From the NCBI GenBank assembly GCA_003576915.1, contig QEVF01000029.1:1-43791 (forward strand): a stretch of DNA of 43,791 nt. Direction: 5' to 3'. Positions 28,028 through 35,990 of the stretch are shown here, piece by piece. This DNA comes from Planctomycetota bacterium. GTDB lineage: Bacteria > Planctomycetota > UBA8742 > UBA2392. The translations under genes and the position numbers were made by a program. The notes under the pieces were generated by a model. The model was not told the origin of the DNA. It saw nothing but the letters and a program-made list of their open reading frames with translations, and did not search any database. Position 1 is the first letter of the stretch. Every line of letters begins with the position of its first letter.

Positions 28028-29320
28028 TCAGCGCCGGGGAGCCTTGGCGCCCTTACGTTTGCGGGGCGCCTTGGCCGCCAGCGCCGTCCCCGCGCACCAG
28101 CCGCTGGCCAGCGCGAAGTGCATGTTCACCTCGGCGCTGGGCGCATCCACATCCAGCATCTCGCCGACCACATGCAGGCCCGCGATGCTCCGGCTCTCAA
28201 ACGTCCGCGGGTTCACCTCGCGCACGTTCACGCCGCCCCGGCTGCCTTCGGCCGCGCGCCAGCCCAGGCTTTCGGTCACCGTCAGGCCTGTGTCCGTCAG
28301 CAGCCCCTCCAGCCGTTTGCGCTGCGACTCGCTCAGGCGGTTGACGCGCCAGCGGGGGTTGATGTCCGCCGCGCGGCAGAGCTCCACGGCCAGGCGGCGC
28401 GGCAGCATGCGGTCCAGGGCGTCCGGCGCGAGCATGCGCGTGTGCTGGCCGAGGGTGCGGAACAGCCACTGGGCCACGTCCTCAAGCCCCAGTTCCGGGT
28501 AGAAATTGAGCCGCAGGCTGACCTCGCCGCGCGCGCAGGCTTCTTCGTCCACGTCGCGGCTCAGCGCGGCAATGGCCGGACCCACCAGAGCGCCCGCCGT
28601 GAACAAAACGAGGCCTTCGGCCTCGCGCAGCAGCCGACCCTCCTGCATCAGTCTGGCGCGACACTCCATCCACAGGCCGGGAAGCCTGAAGGGCCAGATT
28701 TCGCGGGTGCGCAGGCCCACCAGGGCGGGGCGCGGCGGCTCAACGGCAAGTCCGAGGTGGCGCGCGAACCTGAAGCCGGATTCTGTGGCGCCCAGTTGCG
28801 GAAAGTGCGGACCGCCCAGGGCCAGCACGAGATGCCGGGCGTGGTAGTCGCCGCGCGTGGTCTGCACGTCAAAGCCGTCTGGTTTCGCGTTGACACGAAG
28901 GATGTTCGTGTCGCAGTGGATTTTGGCGCCGGCATGCTCGGCGGCAACGACCAGGGCCACGGCGGCATCAACGCCGCTTTTGGAGGCGGGCAGCCAGCGA
29001 CCTTCGTCCTCGATGAGTTCAACCTCAAGGGAGCGAAAGAAGCGGCGCAACGCCGCGAGATCGAAAGCCTCCAGGGCGTCGGAGGCAAAGCGCTCGTGGC
29101 GGCCGCGCAGGTGCTCGTGGGAGATGTCGGACCGGCTGAGGCTGCCCTGGCCGCGGCGCAGCATGGCGAACTTGCGGGCGGGCAGGCTGTTGTGTTCGAG
29201 TACGGCCACGCTCAGGCCGGCTTGGGCGGCCTGCAGCGCGGCCATGAGACCGGAGGGGCCGGCCCCGGCCACGACAAGGTCAAAGCTGCGGGAGTCGGGT
29301 CGGTCTGCCTTCACTGGCAT
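28028..29320 (-). CDS. BaiN/HI0933-type NAD(P)/FAD-dependent oxidoreductase
   Basis: 430 residues. N-terminal FAD-binding motif LVVAGAGPSGLMAALQAAQAGLSVAVLE, second nucleotide-contact region HLVLALGGPHFPQLGATESGF, and C-terminal LHVVGEMLDVDAPSAEVNMHFALASG, which matches the family's GE-x-LDVDG end motif. In most members the first motif is followed by a GGGRCNxTN-like loop; here it reads KFAMLRRGQGSLSRSD, so this flavin-side loop is divergent and the substrate may differ. Flavoproteins of this family are mostly uncharacterised; some act on bile-acid or other hydrophobic substrates. It starts 7 nt after the small three-TM membrane protein gene and is probably co-transcribed with it. Confidence 0.85.
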   Translation of the reverse strand: MPVKADRPDSRSFDLVVAGAGPSGLMAALQAAQAGLSVAVLEHNSLPARKFAMLRRGQGSLSRSDISHEHLRGRHERFASDALEAFDLAALRRFFRSLEVELIEDEGRWLPASKSGVDAAVALVVAAEHAGAKIHCDTNILRVNAKPDGFDVQTTRGDYHARHLVLALGGPHFPQLGATESGFRFARHLGLAVEPPRPALVGLRTREIWPFRLPGLWMECRARLMQEGRLLREAEGLVLFTAGALVGPAIAALSRDVDEEACARGEVSLRLNFYPELGLEDVAQWLFRTLGQHTRMLAPDALDRMLPRRLAVELCRAADINPRWRVNRLSESQRKRLEGLLTDTGLTVTESLGWRAAEGSRGGVNVREVNPRTFESRSIAGLHVVGEMLDVDAPSAEVNMHFALASGWCAGTALAAKAPRKRKGAKAPRR

Positions 29321-29327
29321 CGGCCTG

Positions 29328-29660
29328 TCAGCGGCCGAGGATGGTCATGAGTTCGAGGCTGCCGAACTGCAGGTAGGCGCCGACAAAGGCGGCATAAAGG
29401 GCCACGGCCACGACGGAGAAAACCAGGCCCTGGCTGATGCCCGCGCGATCGGAGTAGGTCTTTTCCACGAATGGAAAGATGATGCCAAAGCCGGCCAGGA
29501 ACATGGTCAGAACGTAGAGCAGCATGCTCCGCGACGACAGAACGCTTTGCGACGACAGCAGGCCCGAGCCGTACAGCCCGCCCCAGACCACCGCCAGAAT
29601 GATGTTGGCAATTCCGATGAAGAACGTGATGGACTTGCCGGATTCTTCCACGCGTGCCAA
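29328..29660 (-). CDS. Small three-TM membrane protein
   Basis: 110 residues with three hydrophobic segments (SITFFIGIANIILAVVWGGLYG; SMLLYVLTMFLAGFGIIFPFV; GLVFSVVAVALYAAFVGAYLQF). Family not recognised. The start is uncertain: a TTG at 29660 or a GTG at 29651, neither with a strong ribosome site. It precedes the BaiN-type gene by 7 nt, suggesting one operon. A 12-bp palindrome lies about 20 nt upstream. Confidence 0.6.
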   Translation of the reverse strand: MARVEESGKSITFFIGIANIILAVVWGGLYGSGLLSSQSVLSSRSMLLYVLTMFLAGFGIIFPFVEKTYSDRAGISQGLVFSVVAVALYAAFVGAYLQFGSLELMTILGR

Positions 29661-29679
29661 GGCCGCCCCCTTCGTTCTG

Positions 29680-29691
29680 GACTCGCGAGTC
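29680..29691. promoter_or_regulatory. 12-bp perfect palindrome, candidate operator
   Basis: GACTCGCGAGTC lies upstream of the three-TM protein gene and overlaps a minus-strand TAGACT (29694-29689) that could be its -10 box. A dimeric repressor binding here would block that promoter. No second copy was noticed in the window. Confidence 0.35.
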
Positions 29692-29720
29692 TACAGCCGC
29701 GCCATGACACTAGCTCCATG

Positions 29721-30239
29721 TCAGGCCGGCGGCAACTCATAGCGAAAACTGGTTTGCTGTCCGGGAGCCTCTTCTACACCCACCGTGATTGAAGACAAGT
29801 GCCTATGTTCCCCCCGCTTGCGCAGCACCTCATAGACGCCCCGGGCGAGGTACGTGGCCAGAAGCTCCGTCGAGGTGTTGGGCAGATCCAGCACCAGGGT
29901 GTCGGCGGCCGGAAAGCTGAAGCGGCTGCCATCACGGAATTCAGCCTGCACGTTCTCTCCCTCCCGCCACACCTTGAGGTGCGGGGACTGGGAGGGCAGC
30001 AGAGTCTTGTGGTCCAGGTCGTCGCACAGCTTCTTGATCAGCGGCTTGAACGTGATGTAGTCCAGCAGGTAGTGGCCCGGTCCCAGGTCACCCTCGACTT
30101 CCACCCAGGCCCAGTAGTTGTGGCCGTGCAGGGGTTCGCGCGAACCGTCAGCGAAGATCAGGAAGTGCGCGCAGGAGAAGTTGAAGTACTCCTTCTCCAC
30201 GCGCAGGGTGTATCGGGATGTTCTTTCTTTGGTCATCAT
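29721..30239 (-). CDS. 6-pyruvoyl-tetrahydropterin synthase/QueD-like enzyme
   Basis: 172 residues. The PTPS/QueD fold converts dihydroneopterin triphosphate to a pyruvoyl-pterin or to 6-carboxytetrahydropterin (queuosine/preQ0 route). Visible signature: FSCAHFL with Cys23 and His25, LHGHNYWAWVEVEG with His38 and His40 (the three zinc-binding His), YITFKPLIKKLCDDLDHKTLLP with the catalytic Asp/His pair, NTSTELLATYL for the NPTxE motif, and a Glu in VEEAPGQ that would bind the pterin ring. All metal and catalytic positions are intact. No queC, queE or folE is adjacent, so pathway is undecided. Transcribed in the same direction as pheS upstream, 93 nt apart. Confidence 0.85.
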   Translation of the reverse strand: MMTKERTSRYTLRVEKEYFNFSCAHFLIFADGSREPLHGHNYWAWVEVEGDLGPGHYLLDYITFKPLIKKLCDDLDHKTLLPSQSPHLKVWREGENVQAEFRDGSRFSFPAADTLVLDLPNTSTELLATYLARGVYEVLRKRGEHRHLSSITVGVEEAPGQQTSFRYELPPA

Positions 30240-30331
30240 CAGGCTTTGAGTGTTGGCGTGATTGACAGATGGACGGACTGCGGCATTGGGCCATCTCTCA
30301 AACGCTCTGAATCCCCATCTCTCGGGCTCTA

Positions 30332-31378
30332 TCAGAACTGCCTCAAGAACCTCAGGTCGTTGCTGGTGAACCAGCGGATGTCGCCGATGCCGTGCCGCAG
30401 CATGGCCATGCGCTCCACACCCATGCCAAAGGCAAAGCCCGTGACCTTCGCCGGATCATAGCCCACGGCGCGCAGCACGTTGGGGTCCACCATGCCGCAC
30501 CCCAGCACCTCAAGCCAGGGCTTGCGCAGGTGCTTGAACATGGCGCAGTCGATGTCCACTTCCGCGCTGACTTCCGTGAACGGAAAGTAATGGGGGCGAA
30601 AACGCATGCGCGTGTCCGCGCCGAAGTATTCCTTCACGAACAGCTCCAGCACCGACTTCAGGTCGCCGAACGTCAGGCCCTGCTCAATGGCCAGGCCCTC
30701 GATCTGATGGAACATGAAGTGGTGCGTGGCGTCCACCGTGTCCGGGCGGTACACGCGGCCGGGAGCAATCACCCGCACCCTGGCGTCGCTGCCCTCGGCT
30801 TTGGCCGCCTCCATGGCGCGAATCTGGATGGTGCTCGTCTGCGAGCGCAGCAGCATGGGCACCGGTTGCGGCGCGGCATCGGGCTGCGTGAGCTGGAGAT
30901 AGAAGTTGTTGTCCAGCTCGCGGGCGGGGTGGCCCGCGGGAATGTTCAGGGCGTCGAAATTGTGGAACTCGTCCTCAACCTCCGGGCCCTCGGCCAGTGC
31001 AAAGCCGAGGCGGTTGAAGATGCCCACGATTTCATCGATGGTCTGCGTGATCACGTGGGCGTGCCCGAGTTCGCGCCGCGTGCCGGGTTTGGTGATGTCA
31101 ATAGCGTCCGCCGGCAGGGGCCTGGCATCGCCCAGGCGCGCCTTGGCGCGCTCGAAGGCCTCTTCCAGGGCCTTGTTCAGACCGTTGGCGGCCTTGCCGA
31201 ACTCGCCGCGCTGCTCCCTGGGCACTTCCTTGACCGCACCCAGTGCCGCCTTGGCCAGACCCCTGGGGCCCAGAAACCTGAGGCGCGCGGCCTCCAGCGC
31301 CTGGGGCGAGTCCGCGGAGTCGAAGGCGGCCAGGCCCTCGGCCAGCAGGTTGCTGATGTAGACAACGTCCATGGGCAT
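30332..31378 (-). CDS. pheS: Phenylalanyl-tRNA synthetase alpha subunit
   Basis: Charges tRNA-Phe with phenylalanine as an alpha2-beta2 enzyme with PheT. 348 residues from the first ATG; a second ATG 6 nt later (31372) is equally possible. N-terminal coiled-coil region (LLAEGLAAF to ERAKARLGD), then the class II core: GPEVEDEFHNFDALNIPAGHPAR (motif 1 region), RSQTSTIQIRAM, GRVYRPDTVDATHHFMFHQIEGL (motif 2), FTEVSAEVDI, EVLGCGMVDPNVL, and motif 3 GFAFGMGVERMAMLRHGI with the ATP-binding Arg. Complete and typical. Unusually, pheT is not next to it: the downstream gene is the PTPS-like enzyme. Divergent from the first CPBP protease gene. Confidence 0.95.
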   Translation of the reverse strand: MPMDVVYISNLLAEGLAAFDSADSPQALEAARLRFLGPRGLAKAALGAVKEVPREQRGEFGKAANGLNKALEEAFERAKARLGDARPLPADAIDITKPGTRRELGHAHVITQTIDEIVGIFNRLGFALAEGPEVEDEFHNFDALNIPAGHPARELDNNFYLQLTQPDAAPQPVPMLLRSQTSTIQIRAMEAAKAEGSDARVRVIAPGRVYRPDTVDATHHFMFHQIEGLAIEQGLTFGDLKSVLELFVKEYFGADTRMRFRPHYFPFTEVSAEVDIDCAMFKHLRKPWLEVLGCGMVDPNVLRAVGYDPAKVTGFAFGMGVERMAMLRHGIGDIRWFTSNDLRFLRQF

Positions 31379-31452
31379 AGGGAGGTCAGAGGTAAGAAGT
31401 CAGGGCCGATAAGTAAAGGCCAAAGCCTCCAGCGCGGGCAAGGCTTGCCATT

Positions 31453-31481
31453 GTCCCTTGGCGCCTCACTTCGTCTATACT
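31453..31481 (+). promoter_or_regulatory. Promoter of the CPBP protease gene, predicted leaderless
   Basis: TTGTCC (31453-31458), 17 nt, TATACT (31476-31481), 6 nt, GTG at 31488. The best-scoring promoter by eye in the window and the basis for choosing that start codon. Confidence 0.65.
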
Positions 31482-31487
31482 CCGGTG

Positions 31488-32300
31488 GTGCCTGACCTCA
31501 CTCCCCGCGCCTTCCTGCAGGACCTGCGTCAGCATTCGCGGGTCTTTGCCGTCCTCGCCTACGTGGCGGTGGCATTGACGCTTTGCGAGTATCTGTTTCT
31601 GTCCACGCGCATGATTGCCTGGTTTCCCGAGGCCGCGGCCACCCTGGCCCCGGCGGGGGTCTTTGGCTCCTTCGAGCGCGCAGCCCTCATGGGCTATGCC
31701 GAGCGCGGGCCCTGGTGGGGGGTACTCGTGCCCCAGGCGTGGTGGACCGGGGGCACCCTGCTGCTCTGGGTCGTGGTGCCGCTCACGGCCTGCCGCTTTG
31801 CCGGCTATGCGTTTTCTGACCTGGGCCTTTCCGCGCGCGGCTTTGTTTCAAAGCTCCGGCTTTACGGGCTGCTGTTCCTGGTCATGGTGCCGGGCGTGCT
31901 CTGGGCCGCCACGCAGGAGGGGTTTTTGCAGACTTATCCTTTCCTCAAGCCGCAGCACTGCGCGCGCTGGTGCTGGCTGGTGCTGGCCTGCTATTGGGGC
32001 ATCTACGCGCTGCAGTTCGTGGCCGTGGAGTTCTTCTTTCGCGGCTTCATGCTCTTTGTGCTGGAGAAGGATTTTGGCCCGGGCGCCATTGCCGTGATGG
32101 TGGTGCCCTACTGCATGATCCACTACCACAAACCCCTGCCGGAGGCCCTGGGGGCCATCGTGGCGGGAGTGGTGCTGGGCTGGCTGGCCCTCAGGACGCG
32201 CAGCATCTGGGGCGGCGTCATGCTGCACGTGGCAGTGGCCCTGACGATGGACGCCCTGGCCCTTTGGCGCGCCGCCGCCTTCCCGCAACAATTCTCCTGA
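31488..32300 (+). CDS. CPBP-family intramembrane metalloprotease
   Basis: 270 residues from the GTG at 31488, chosen from the promoter 6 nt upstream; a TTG 30 nt earlier would lie inside the promoter. About seven membrane segments. The CPBP (CAAX-protease/Abi) catalytic set is recognisable: Glu181-x3-Arg185 in AVEFFFRGF (single Glu where many members have EE), His212/His214 in YCMIHYHKPLPEALG, and His247 in GVMLHVAVALTMD. The family includes CAAX proteases, bacteriocin-processing enzymes and the myxosortases that cut Cys-containing C-terminal tags. The first gene of this window carries such a tag, so a processing role is a testable inference. The flavoprotein gene follows 4 nt downstream, suggesting one transcript. 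Confidence 0.85.
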   Translation: MPDLTPRAFLQDLRQHSRVFAVLAYVAVALTLCEYLFLSTRMIAWFPEAAATLAPAGVFGSFERAALMGYAERGPWWGVLVPQAWWTGGTLLLWVVVPLTACRFAGYAFSDLGLSARGFVSKLRLYGLLFLVMVPGVLWAATQEGFLQTYPFLKPQHCARWCWLVLACYWGIYALQFVAVEFFFRGFMLFVLEKDFGPGAIAVMVVPYCMIHYHKPLPEALGAIVAGVVLGWLALRTRSIWGGVMLHVAVALTMDALALWRAAAFPQQFS

Positions 32301-32304
32301 CGGC

Positions 32305-33903
32305 ATGCCCATCCTTCGCCTCTACAACCTCCAGGTCGCACTCGACGCCGACATGCCGCGGGAGTTGCAGCGACAGGCTGCCGAACGCCTTGGTGTGGGC
32401 AGGCCAAGCGCCGTGAAACTCGTCAAGCGCGGAATCGACGCCCGCGAGCGGCCGCCCCTCTTCAACTGCACGGTGGACGTCGAACTTCCGCCCGAGTTCG
32501 ACACCGAAGACGCTCTCAGGCGCCTGGGCGAGAACGCCCGCCTGGCCCCCGCCACACCCTCCCTGACCTGCGATGGCCGGGGACAGGAACCTCTGCGCGG
32601 CCGGGTGATCGTGGTCGGCTCCGGCCCCGCCGGCGGCTTTGCCGCCTGGGTGCTGGCCCTCAACGGCTACAAGCCGCTGCTCATCGAGCGCGGGCAGCCC
32701 GCCCTGGCCCGCCTCAAGCGCATCGGCCTGTTCAACGCGCGCCGCGTCGATCTCGACCCTGAAGACAACGCGCTCTTCGGTGAAGGCGGCGCGGGCAGCT
32801 TCTCGGACGGCAAGCTCTACACCAGCAACCGCGATCCCTACATTCCCCGCGTGCTGGAGACCTACGTCGAGTGCGGCGCCCCCGAGCGCATCCTGGTGGA
32901 CGCTTCACCGCACGTCGGCACTGACATTCTTGCGCGAGTGGTCGTCAGGATGCGCGAGCGCATCACCGCCATGGGAGGTGAAGTGCGCTTTGGCGCCAGA
33001 CTCAGCGACCTCGAAATCGAGGGCGGCAGGCTCGCGGCCGCGCGCGTCCATGGTGAGCGCATCGCGGCCGGCGCCCTGGTGCTGGCCGTGGGTCACAGCG
33101 CGCGCGACACCTACGAAATGCTGCTGGCCCGCGGCGTGGCCCTGCAGGCCAAGCCCTTCCAGATGGGGGTGCGCATCGAGCACCCCCAGACCTTCATCGA
33201 CCGCGCACAACTGGGCCGCTTTGCGCGCGACCGCCGCCTTATCCCCGCCAGCTACGACCTCGCCGGCCACGCGCCGGGCGCGCCGGAACTGTTCAGCTTC
33301 TGCATGTGCCCCGGGGGTATCACCATTGCGGCGGTCAGCGAGCGCGGCTGTCTGAACACCAACGGCATGAGCTTTTCGGTGCAGGCCAGCGGCTTTGCCA
33401 ACAGCGCGCTGGTGACGACCTTCGATCCGTCCGAGTTCGGCCAGGCGCCCCTGGCCGGCATCGAGTTTCAGCGCCGCTACGAGCGGCTGGCCTTTGAGGC
33501 GGGCGGGAGCGACTACACCTGCCCGGCCCAACCGGTGAGCCATTTCCTGCGCCTGTTGAACTCGCCCCGGCCGCTCAGGGGCACCTATGCGCGCGGCCGC
33601 CGCTATGCGGAGCTGGCTCCCCTGCTGCCCGAAAAACTGGTTCGCGCCCTGCGCGCCAACCTGCCCCTGTTTGACAAGCGCATCCACGGGTTCATCAGCG
33701 ACCAGGCGGTGCTGCACGCCATCGAGGCCCGGGCCGCTTCTCCGGTGCGCATCGTGCGCGACCGCGACTCGCGCCGGAGTGTGAACGTGGCCAACATTTA
33801 TCCCGCCGGGGAGGGCGCCGGTTACGCCGGGGGCATCGTCAGCGCCGCCTGCGACGGCATCCACAGCGCCCTGGCCCTGTGCAGGCAATTCGCGCCGCCC
33901 TGA
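32305..33903 (+). CDS. COG2509-type FAD-dependent dehydrogenase
   Basis: 532 residues. A ~95-residue N-terminal domain (RLYNLQVALDADMPRELQRQ to FDTEDALRRLGE) precedes the FAD-binding motif VIVVGSGPAGGFAAWVLALNGYKPLLIERG. Other family marks: LFGEGGAGSFSDGKLYTS, LVLAVGHSARDTYEML, MGVRIEHPQTFID, FSFCMCPGGITIAAVSERGCLNTNGMS, and the closing VANIYPAGEGAGYAGGIVSAACDGIHSA. These fit the uncharacterised FAD-dependent dehydrogenase family COG2509. The CMCPGG loop carries two Cys that may be redox active. Reaction unknown. It begins 4 nt after the CPBP protease gene and is probably translated from the same leaderless mRNA. Confidence 0.88.
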   Translation: MPILRLYNLQVALDADMPRELQRQAAERLGVGRPSAVKLVKRGIDARERPPLFNCTVDVELPPEFDTEDALRRLGENARLAPATPSLTCDGRGQEPLRGRVIVVGSGPAGGFAAWVLALNGYKPLLIERGQPALARLKRIGLFNARRVDLDPEDNALFGEGGAGSFSDGKLYTSNRDPYIPRVLETYVECGAPERILVDASPHVGTDILARVVVRMRERITAMGGEVRFGARLSDLEIEGGRLAAARVHGERIAAGALVLAVGHSARDTYEMLLARGVALQAKPFQMGVRIEHPQTFIDRAQLGRFARDRRLIPASYDLAGHAPGAPELFSFCMCPGGITIAAVSERGCLNTNGMSFSVQASGFANSALVTTFDPSEFGQAPLAGIEFQRRYERLAFEAGGSDYTCPAQPVSHFLRLLNSPRPLRGTYARGRRYAELAPLLPEKLVRALRANLPLFDKRIHGFISDQAVLHAIEARAASPVRIVRDRDSRRSVNVANIYPAGEGAGYAGGIVSAACDGIHSALALCRQFAPP

Positions 33904-33913
33904 TCCCGCGCCT

Positions 33914-34210
33914 CTACGCCGGCTCGGACAGCATGTGAAAGAGTTCGACCTTGACGGGCGCGGCCAGCAGCGCCTCGCGCACGCCGGCCCAGGCCTGCAT
34001 GTGGGGAGAGGCGGCGTGGGCGCGCAGGGCCTCGCCGCTTTCCCAGTTTTCGTAGAACACGAAGGTGCAGGCGTCCTTCAGGGAGACATGCAGGTCGTAG
34101 TTGATGCAGCCCTCTTCGCGGCGGGTGGCGGTCACGAGCTTGTCGAGTTCGCGGCGCACTTCCCCCACCCGGCCGGACTTGGCGGTGATCGTGGCGATGA
34201 CGGTGAGCAT
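33914..34210 (-). CDS. Antibiotic-biosynthesis-monooxygenase (ABM/YgiN)-like protein
   Basis: 98 residues, the usual size of the dimeric alpha+beta ABM fold. Signature: MLTVIATITAKSGRVGEVRRELDKLV, then REEGCINYDLHVSLKDACTFVFYENWESGEALRAHAASPHMQAW, matching quinol monooxygenase YgiN-type proteins (E-G-C-x-x-Y-x-L, W, H near the active site). Start has GGGAG 5 nt upstream inside a CTCCCGGGAG palindrome. These enzymes act on quinols or other aromatic compounds without a cofactor; the substrate here is unknown. Same strand as the MORN/CPBP gene, 18 nt downstream of its stop, so possibly the last gene of that operon. Confidence 0.85.
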   Translation of the reverse strand: MLTVIATITAKSGRVGEVRRELDKLVTATRREEGCINYDLHVSLKDACTFVFYENWESGEALRAHAASPHMQAWAGVREALLAAPVKVELFHMLSEPA

Positions 34211-34228
34211 GGGGACTCCCGGGAGATT

Positions 34229-35233
34229 TTACGTCCATTCTATGAAACCGAAGTCAACCGCGTAGAGGGTCATGTTGTACAGCGTGTGGCAGACAATGCC
34301 GGGCCACAGGCGCCCCGTGAACCAGTACAGCAGGCCAAATCCCAGACCCATCAGCGAAGTCACCAGCACGTGGCCCACCCCGCCATACATGTGATAGCAG
34401 CCAAACAGCAGGGCCGGGGCCACCAGGGCCACGAACCATGACTGCGTCAACCGCCCCAGACGACGCATGAGGTAGCCGCGCATGGCCAGTTCTTCGGCCA
34501 GGCTGTTGAGCAGCAGCGCCAGCGCGAGGACGGACAGTTCAAGCCCGGTGGGAGACGCCGGTTCCTCCAGGGGCGTCGTGGGCACTTCATAGAGCCCATA
34601 GAAGTGCGTCAGGGCCCGGACATAGATTTCAAACAGGATCAGAAAGCCGATGAAACCCAGCACGAGGTCCACGATGATGCGCGGCCGGCCCAGGCCGAAG
34701 GCCGCAAAGCCCTCGCCGCTCTTCCACACCACAAAGGCCAGGAATGCGCAGGCTCCGAAACTGGAAGCGGCCTGGTTGATCTCGCTCAGCAGCGGCGAGC
34801 CGACCGGGGTGTCGCCCTGCGCCAGCAGCGTCGAGGCGGAGACCAGCGCCGGAAGCCAGAACACGGCCAGCACCGCCGCCACCTCGAGCACCAGAGTGCG
34901 CCGCGCCGGGCCCGTCACGGGCAAGCCGGCGAAGCGCTCCATGGCCGAGAGGCGCCTGGGCGGCGGCGCCTCCGGCACCTCCTGCGGTGGCGGCTCGGGC
35001 AGGTAGTCGCCGTCAAAGAAATTGCGCCCGCTTTCCAGCCAGCTCCGCCAGCGTCCTACGCGCACACCGTCTTCATACTGGCCCTCCTCCGCCTTGACGC
35101 CATTTTGGTGCCAGCGCGTATAGGTTCCGTGGTTCACCTCGCTGCCGTCAGCCTCCACGCGCACGCTGCGCTCGGCCTCCAGCGAGCCGTCAGGGTAAAA
35201 ATCCTGCCGCTTCTCAAGGCGCGGCTCGCTCAT
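34229..35233 (-). CDS. MORN-2/YwqK-like repeat fused to a CPBP intramembrane protease
   Basis: 334 residues from the ATG at 35233, which overlaps the upstream peptidase stop as ATGA and has GGAG 8 nt upstream. The cytoplasmic N-terminal ~80 residues carry MORN-2/YwqK-type units (GTYTRWHQNGVKAEEGQY, DGVRVGRWRSWLESG), followed by a Pro-rich linker. The remaining ~240 residues form about seven membrane segments with the full CPBP catalytic set: AEELAMRGYL (Glu247, Glu248, Arg252), FGCYHMYGG (His) and CHTLYNMT (His/Asn). All metal-site residues are present, so it should be an active protease; MORN-2 repeats may recruit a partner or lipid. Operon with the M14-like peptidase and glycerate kinase. 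A second candidate for processing the C-terminal tag of the giant surface protein. Confidence 0.87.
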   Translation of the reverse strand: MSEPRLEKRQDFYPDGSLEAERSVRVEADGSEVNHGTYTRWHQNGVKAEEGQYEDGVRVGRWRSWLESGRNFFDGDYLPEPPPQEVPEAPPPRRLSAMERFAGLPVTGPARRTLVLEVAAVLAVFWLPALVSASTLLAQGDTPVGSPLLSEINQAASSFGACAFLAFVVWKSGEGFAAFGLGRPRIIVDLVLGFIGFLILFEIYVRALTHFYGLYEVPTTPLEEPASPTGLELSVLALALLLNSLAEELAMRGYLMRRLGRLTQSWFVALVAPALLFGCYHMYGGVGHVLVTSLMGLGFGLLYWFTGRLWPGIVCHTLYNMTLYAVDFGFIEWT

Positions 35234-35985
35234 GGCCCGGACTCCACCAGTTCGCGCGCCACGCGGCAGACCTTGAGCTGATAGGCCTTCTTGCGCTCCA
35301 TGTCCCACTGGCCCGGCACTTCAACGGTCAGGGTGGGCACGCCGTACTCGAAATAGGCGTAGGCCGCCAGGGAATAGACTTTGAAGGACTTCTGCCAGGC
35401 CAGCATCTGCGAGGTGGGCTTGATCAGCCCGTCTTCGCCCTTGACGGGCCCCCAGGCCGGGGCGGGGTCCCAGTCATAGTCTTTGCGCAGGGCCTCGATG
35501 ATGCGCCGACCGATGTCGCTTCTGGGGCCGTTTTGAATCAGGTACGGGCCCTTGGCGCCCGTGGGGTCTTCGTGCAGGTCCAGCAGCAGGTCCGGCCGGT
35601 TGGCGCTGAGAAAGTCATGGACGGCCTTGACCTGCGGCACCGTGGCGTCGCCGAAGAGGCGGTTCAGGTCGCGCCCGTCTTCCATCTCTCGCTTGTGGTT
35701 CTTGATGCCCCAGGGGTTGCAGGGCCCGAACACGGCAAAACCCTCGGCCGCCAGCGTCTCCTGCACCAGATATCCGCTGGGTTCGTTGCCGTGCACTCCC
35801 GTGGTCACCACCACGCGCCGCGTAAACTTCTCCGGCGCCTTCTCCGCTGCTTTCTCTCGGGGTTGTTCGGCGGCCCCAGGCACGGGGCCGCAGGCCGCGG
35901 CGGCGCTGTCGGGCGCCGGGCTGCGGGCGGGGCCCGCGCAGGCCGCGAGCACAAGCGTCAAGGCCAATAGCAGGCAGGTTCTCAT
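35230..35985 (-). CDS. Lipoprotein M14/AstE-like zinc peptidase or amidase
   Basis: 251 residues. Lipoprotein signal MRTCLLLALTLVLAACAG with lipobox LAAC. A low-complexity Ala/Pro/Lys linker leads to the catalytic domain: TTGVHGNEPSG (His and Glu zinc ligands), NPWGIKNHKREMEDGRDLNRLF (substrate-binding Asn-Arg), LLLDLHEDP (third zinc ligand His) and a late TLTVEVPGQ (general-base Glu). This is the M14 carboxypeptidase/succinylglutamate desuccinylase-like layout. A membrane-anchored member suggests trimming of peptidoglycan peptides or small N-acyl compounds; substrate not determined. It follows the glycerate kinase by 5 nt and overlaps the MORN/CPBP gene by 4 nt. Confidence 0.82.
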   Translation of the reverse strand: MRTCLLLALTLVLAACAGPARSPAPDSAAAACGPVPGAAEQPREKAAEKAPEKFTRRVVVTTGVHGNEPSGYLVQETLAAEGFAVFGPCNPWGIKNHKREMEDGRDLNRLFGDATVPQVKAVHDFLSANRPDLLLDLHEDPTGAKGPYLIQNGPRSDIGRRIIEALRKDYDWDPAPAWGPVKGEDGLIKPTSQMLAWQKSFKVYSLAAYAYFEYGVPTLTVEVPGQWDMERKKAYQLKVCRVARELVESGP

Positions 35986-35990
35986 GGTTC

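Noticed and set aside
31458..31487. TTG start for the CPBP protease
   Set aside because: It would place the start codon upstream of the strong TATACT box and adds residues without family support.
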